This document shows positions 13,095 through 16,136 of a stretch of DNA of 16,136 nucleotides, piece by piece. The position numbers and the translations under genes are program-made. The DNA comes from an uncultured Clostridia bacterium (GTDB lineage: Bacteria > Bacillota > Clostridia > Oscillospirales > Oscillospiraceae), in the NCBI GenBank assembly GCA_938049125.1, contig CALICR010000190.1, forward strand, positions 1-16,136. The letters run 5' to 3'. Position 1 is the stretch's first letter. The number at the start of each line of letters is the position of its first letter. The notes under the pieces are model-generated. The model saw nothing but the letters and a program-made list of their open reading frames with translations, was not told the origin of the DNA and did no database searches.

Positions 13095-14321
13095 TCACTC
13101 GGCCCGGTCATAGACGGCCCGGACATCGTCCCGCCGCCGCCAGATCGTCGCCCAGCAGAAAAGGCACGCCGCCGCGCCGCAGATCGAGACGCAGAGCCGG
13201 TAGTCCAGTACCTCGCCCAGCGCGCCCACGAGGAGGCTCAGCACGGCCCCGGCGGCGGAGAGGAGCACCGCGTTAAAGGCGTTGATCCGCGCCCGGTATT
13301 CCTCCGGCAGGTAGCGCTGCACGGCGCTCTGGCGCAGCGTGGCGCTGTTGATGCCGAGGAAGCCGCAGAGTGCGCGGTTCAGGAGCATGAGCGGATAGGG
13401 GAGCCAGAGCAGACACACGTCCATCATCTCATAGGTCTGGTACACGAAAAAGGCAAAGGAAAAACGGCGCTTCTCCGGGAGTTTGACGTGGTAATGGAAC
13501 AGTCCGCCGAGGCTCCGCCCGGCGAATTCCACCACAGAGAACCAGGCGTAGAGTGCGGCGCTCAGCCCCGGGGCCGTGCGGAAAAAGGCCACCATCAGCG
13601 GCCCATAGCCCTGCGCCGCGCCGTTTGTCATGGCCATGTAGGCGAAGATGTTCAGAAGGCCCCGTTCCCGACGGAGGTAGGCTGCGGCCTCCCGGATATC
13701 GCTCCACCAAAGGCGGAAGGAGAAGCGCTTTCCTGCCATCCGGCTCTCCTCCTTGATCTGAATTCTGCTCTCCAGCATCGCCGCCAGCAGACTGAGCACG
13801 CCCTGGAGAATCAAGATCCAGCCCACGCCCACCGTCTTCATGAGCCACGCTGCCGCGGGCATCATGACGACCTGGAGAACGGGGTAGACCATGCCGGAAA
13901 CGGTATATCCCTGCTCCTCGCGGCCCGCCGGGATGAGCTTGGGGAAGATGCTGTCGAAGGCCAGCGAATCAAAGGCGGACAGGCTGCTGAGCAGCAGGGA
14001 AAAGAGCAGATAGCCGAGGTAGGAAAAGGGATACCGCAGCAGATACAGTCCTGCGAGGCCGTAGAGCAGGGCGTTGAGCGCGTCGCCCGCCACGAGCACC
14101 GGCTTGCGCGGCAGCCGGTCCATCCAGGGCGCGGCCAGCAGCGGAATGAAAAAGCTGGGCACCACTTGGATGGCGATGAGCACGGCGGCGGCCAGCGTGC
14201 TGCCCGTCTCGTCATAGACGAGGAAGGACAGGGCAAAGCCGCCCGCAATGCCGCCCGCCGCCCCCAGCACCGTCGCGCCGATGAGCAGCGTGAAATTTCT
14301 GGTCCAAAGTGTTTGCTGCAT
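13095..14321 (-). CDS. MFS transporter (about 12 membrane segments)
   Basis: A 408-residue major facilitator superfamily protein. It begins MQQTLWTRNFTLLIGATVLGAAGG, the usual MFS first helix (WTRNF is typical of ENTS/MdfA-like exporters). LAAPWMDRLPRKPVL (about 60-75) is the loop 2-3 motif with the conserved Asp-Arg and the following basic residues. Hydrophobic helices continue to the end, and the central cytoplasmic loop reads RIQIKEESRMAGKRFSFRLWWSDI. Substrate unknown; drug or metabolite efflux is a reasonable guess only. The ATG at 14321 has AGGAGG seven bases upstream; a longer reading from 14444 would begin inside the promoter and has no ribosome site. Separate from the downstream lipid operon, which has its own promoter. 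Confidence 0.88.
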   Translation of the reverse strand: MQQTLWTRNFTLLIGATVLGAAGGIAGGFALSFLVYDETGSTLAAAVLIAIQVVPSFFIPLLAAPWMDRLPRKPVLVAGDALNALLYGLAGLYLLRYPFSYLGYLLFSLLLSSLSAFDSLAFDSIFPKLIPAGREEQGYTVSGMVYPVLQVVMMPAAAWLMKTVGVGWILILQGVLSLLAAMLESRIQIKEESRMAGKRFSFRLWWSDIREAAAYLRRERGLLNIFAYMAMTNGAAQGYGPLMVAFFRTAPGLSAALYAWFSVVEFAGRSLGGLFHYHVKLPEKRRFSFAFFVYQTYEMMDVCLLWLPYPLMLLNRALCGFLGINSATLRQSAVQRYLPEEYRARINAFNAVLLSAAGAVLSLLVGALGEVLDYRLCVSICGAAACLFCWATIWRRRDDVRAVYDRAE

Positions 14322-14415
14322 GGGATCGCCTCCTGAGTCCCATCCTAGCACATACTTTAAGAAAAGAATAGCCGGTATATATGGGAAAACTGATTCGTAT
14401 TTATCTGTTGAATAT

Positions 14416-14444
14416 ACTATACTAGGATGATTCAGGAAATTCAA
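14416..14444 (-). promoter_or_regulatory. Promoter for the MFS gene at 13095-14321
   Basis: On the minus strand TTGAAT (14444-14439), 17-base spacer, TATAGT (14421-14416), in a locally AT-rich stretch. Predicted start near 14409, leader about 85 bases. The 284-base gap 14322-14605 contains no gene: it holds this promoter, its leader and the two terminators of the regulator gene. Confidence 0.7.
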
Positions 14445-14501
14445 TATAGACCGCCGCCTCGGCTCCGCCGCATTTTATGCCGCAAATTCGGCAAACAGCA
14501 C

Positions 14502-14551
14502 AAAAAATAGCGCTCAGACATAAGGGTTACGAAAAAATCCCCCTGAGCGCT
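14502..14551 (-). terminator. Second, alternative terminator behind the HTH-TPR gene
   Basis: On the minus strand AGCGCTCAG (14551-14543) can pair with CTGAGCGCT (14517-14509) across a 25-base loop, followed by A and T6 (14507-14502). It uses the same arm as the terminator at 14532-14571, so the two folds exclude each other. Confidence 0.6.
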
Positions 14552-14571
14552 GCTGCTTATACAGCGCTCAG
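14532..14571 (-). terminator. Rho-independent terminator of the HTH-TPR gene
   Basis: On the minus strand CTGAGCGCTG (14571-14562) pairs perfectly with CAGCGCTCAG (14552-14543), 10-bp stem and 9-base loop, followed by GGGGA and T6 (14537-14532). It lies about 35 bases after the stop of the regulator gene. The five bases between stem and T run make it less ideal than the classical form. Confidence 0.8.
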
Positions 14572-14605
14572 AGAGAAAATAAACCGTATATTTAGGAAAA
14601 ATGAG

Positions 14606-15769
14606 TCAGTTCTCATCGATTACGTCCGGATTGGTGACAGGATGAGGAAATTCCTGTATCAGACGAAGCGCTTGCTTGTACTGCCGGTTCGCCTGATACC
14701 ACTCGAGGACCCATGGGAGATGGAAGGCGGCGAAGCCGTGGGGCGCCGTCTCCCGCAGGCGGCGGAAGGTCCCGAGGAGCAGCGTCCCGTAGCCCGGGGC
14801 GTGCAGATAGTCCCGGTCCCGCAGGCGGAAGCGCACCAGGGCGCACATCTCCGCCAGCGTCGTCCGGTCCGGGAAGTCCTCCGGCGCGGCTTCGGCGGCG
14901 TCCAGGTGCCGCAGCGCCTCCTCTGGCCGCCCCAGCTTTTCGCAGCAGATGGCGAGCTTGTGGCTCGTAAGGGCCGTCCGTTCTGAGAGGTCCGACAGAA
15001 GCTCGTAGGCCTCGGCGTAGCGGCCCAGCTCCAGCTTCGTGGCGGCAAGGTTGTAGCGCAGCTGCTCCAGCAGTGCCGTGTCGCCCAGGGCCGCGGCCAG
15101 CCGCTCCGCGATGCGGAGATGAGGCAGCATCCTCCCGAGGTCCAGCAGGTTGCTGTAGCAGCTCGAGAGCAGCACCTGGCTGTGCAGCATGAGGTAGACG
15201 TACCCCTCCCGGGCCGCGGCACCGTAGGCCTCCTGGAGGGCCTCGATGGCCCCGGGATAGCTGCCGCGCGTATAGAGTGAGCTGCCCAGCCGGTAGAGCG
15301 TGAAGGGGCAGCAGTCCCGCGCCGCGGCCTCCGCCGCCTGATTCCGGAGCAGGAGCACCAGCGTCTCCTGCCGGAGGCTCATGTCAAAGGAGGCGAGGAG
15401 CGGGTCCGGCGCGTCGGCCTCCCAGCTCTCCAGCACCAGCAGGTCCAGCATAGACGGACTGCGGAGGCAAAGGTCCCGCTGCTCCCGCAGCGCCGTCCGC
15501 GCCTTCTCATAGGCCGCGCCATCAAGGGTAAAAATGGCCTCATAGACCGCATCCACGGCCCGGGCCGCAGCCCCGGCGGCATCGTCCTCCCAGTGCAGCT
15601 CCAGCCGCCCGAGGAGCAGGCGCAGCACCTCCTCGCTGGCCTCCGCCTTGCCCTGCTCGATCTTGGAGAGGTAGGACACGGCGCAGACGCCGCGGCACAG
15701 CCCCTCCTGGCTCCAGCCGCGCCGCAGCCGCTCGGCGCGGATCAACTGTCCCGGTGACATGACGCCCAT
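14606..15769 (-). CDS. HTH-TPR transcriptional regulator (RRNPP/Rgg-like)
   Basis: A 387-residue regulator. Residues about 8-60 form an XRE-type helix-turn-helix: GQLIRAERLRRGWSQEGLC..VSYLSKIEQGKAEAS. The rest (about 75-380) is all-helical with tetratricopeptide-like repeats, for example FTLYRLGSSLYTRGSYPGAIEALQEA, LRYNLAATKLELGRYAEAYELL and HKLAICCEKLGRPEEALRHL. This HTH plus TPR build is that of Rgg/PlcR/PrgX-type regulators, in which the TPR domain binds a short exported peptide; here no peptide gene is recognised, so peptide sensing is an inference. The ATG (15769-15767) has GAGGAGG eight bases upstream. It has its own promoter (15800-15828) and is divergent from the LURP-one gene. Confidence 0.88.
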   Translation of the reverse strand: MGVMSPGQLIRAERLRRGWSQEGLCRGVCAVSYLSKIEQGKAEASEEVLRLLLGRLELHWEDDAAGAAARAVDAVYEAIFTLDGAAYEKARTALREQRDLCLRSPSMLDLLVLESWEADAPDPLLASFDMSLRQETLVLLLRNQAAEAAARDCCPFTLYRLGSSLYTRGSYPGAIEALQEAYGAAAREGYVYLMLHSQVLLSSCYSNLLDLGRMLPHLRIAERLAAALGDTALLEQLRYNLAATKLELGRYAEAYELLSDLSERTALTSHKLAICCEKLGRPEEALRHLDAAEAAPEDFPDRTTLAEMCALVRFRLRDRDYLHAPGYGTLLLGTFRRLRETAPHGFAAFHLPWVLEWYQANRQYKQALRLIQEFPHPVTNPDVIDEN

Positions 15770-15799
15770 AGAATGTTCCTCCTCGTTTTTTTTACCACC

Positions 15800-15828
15800 A
15801 GTATACCACCTCGGCGGCCCGATTCCTA
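15800..15828 (-). promoter_or_regulatory. Extended -10 promoter for the regulator gene
   Basis: On the minus strand TATACT (15805-15800) preceded by TGG (15808-15806), giving TGGTATACT, with a weak -35 TAGGAA (15828-15823) at 17 bases. The -10 is flanked by direct repeats of GGTGGT, which could be a binding site, for example for autoregulation; that is inference. Confidence 0.6.
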
Positions 15829-15854
15829 CTCCTTTTTCCGCCGCGCGGTTTTCC

Positions 15855-15883
15855 TTGCTTTTCCGGCCCGACAGGCGTATAAT
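15855..15883 (+). promoter_or_regulatory. Promoter for the LURP-one-related gene
   Basis: TTGCTT (15855-15860), 17-base spacer, consensus TATAAT (15878-15883). Predicted start near 15890; the gene starts at 15932 with a GAGAAAGG site at 15913-15920. Confidence 0.8.
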
Positions 15884-15931
15884 GTAAAGTATATTGGGAT
15901 GATTTTCCCGGAGAGAAAGGATAGCGCCCCT

Positions 15932-16104
15932 ATGAAGCTTTTATTCAGGCAGCGGCTGTTCTCCTGGTTTGACAGCTATGATATCTATGACGAGAGCGGC
16001 GACGCCGTCTTTACCGTCAAGGGCCAGCTCAGCTGGGGCCACTGCCTCCATGTGCTGGACCGGAACGGGAACCATATCGCCACGCTGAAGGAGCGGGTGT
16101 TCTC
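15932..16104 (+). CDS. LURP-one-related (DUF567) protein, N-terminal part
   Basis: The first 57 codons read MKLLFRQRLFSWFDSYDIYD, then GDAVFTVKGQLSWGHCLHVLD and HIATLKERVF. This is the start of the LURP-one-related (Tubby-like beta-barrel, YxjI-type) family, whose members are small soluble proteins, usually about 160 residues, of unclear function. The gene is cut by the end of genomic sequence: from 16105 the frame continues as DRKSTRLNSS, which is translated sequencing adapter and not protein. Start supported by GAGAAAGG 11 bases upstream and a strong promoter. It is divergent from the HTH-TPR regulator. Confidence 0.8.
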
Positions 16105-16136
16105 AGATCGGAAGAGCACACGCCTGAACTCCAGTC
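16105..16136 (+). other. Illumina TruSeq adapter remnant (not genomic)
   Basis: The final 32 bases start AGATCGGAAGAGCACACG and end TGAACTCCAGTC. They match the well-known TruSeq read adapter from memory at all positions except the 19th (C instead of T). The peptide DRKSTRLNSS from this stretch is a known signature of adapter-contaminated assemblies. It should be trimmed. Confidence 0.96.

Noticed and set aside
12828..14336. Plus-strand frame of 502 codons opposite the MFS and PlsY-like genes
   Set aside because: Antisense shadow: Arg/Pro/Glu/His-rich, and the minus-strand gene has clear MFS motifs and an AGGAGG site.
14322..14444. 41-residue N-terminal extension of the MFS protein
   Set aside because: It would begin in the promoter and has no ribosome site; AGGAGG sits before the ATG at 14321.
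14477..14986. Plus-strand frame of 169 codons starting in the intergenic gap
   Set aside because: No ribosome site; it crosses the two minus-strand terminators and then lies antisense to the HTH-TPR gene.

Overview
This is a GC-rich stretch from a Gram-positive, low-G+C-lineage (Bacillota/Clostridia) bacterium, most likely a member of the Oscillospiraceae group (Oscillibacter/Flavonifractor/Dysosmobacter-like gut anaerobes). The evidence is indirect: Clostridia-type protein families (XpaC-TelA-LemA-TPM set, DUF1540 protein, a second GyrB/GyrA-like topoisomerase pair, a LURP-one-related protein), strong AGGAGG-type ribosome binding sites, TTG starts and sigma-A-like promoters. The last 32 bases (16105-16136) look like Illumina adapter rather than genome, so the window ends at the end of a short-read, probably metagenomic, contig.

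Layout. 1-236 (minus) is the start of an MFS transporter, divergent from a plus-strand operon. The 272-base divergent spacer holds two facing promoters and several inverted repeats. 509-6345 (plus) is a four-gene operon: a ParE/GyrB-like topoisomerase subunit, a small ABM-fold monooxygenase-like protein, the ParC/GyrA-like subunit, and a lipoprotein with a degenerate transglutaminase core. A near-consensus promoter overlapping the lipoprotein stop codon starts a second plus-strand operon, 6413-9686: XpaC-like, TelA, LemA-like and a secreted/membrane TPM-domain protein with a Gly/Arg-rich tail, ended by a strong terminator. A small Cys-rich DUF1540 gene (9806-9970) follows with its own terminator.

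From 10024 to 15769 everything is on the minus strand: a YihY/BrkB membrane protein; a 78-residue unknown protein whose ribosome binding site lies inside a terminator-like hairpin; a two-gene membrane-lipid operon (PlsY-like acyltransferase and MGDG/UgtP-type glycosyltransferase, overlapping by 13 bases); an MFS transporter; and an HTH-TPR regulator resembling the peptide-sensing RRNPP type. Behind the regulator lie two overlapping terminators that share one arm. Finally, a LURP-one-related gene starts at 15932 (plus) and runs into the adapter.

How it fits together: much of the window concerns the cell envelope (TelA/XpaC/LemA/TPM, lipoprotein, glycolipid synthesis, YihY), next to a non-canonical type IIA topoisomerase. 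I do not see a mobile element, CRISPR array, tRNA or rRNA. No clear defence or biosynthetic system is evident. The least explained features are the ABM protein between two topoisomerase subunits, the pseudo-transglutaminase lipoprotein, and the two RNA hairpin arrangements at 11194-11227 and 14502-14571.
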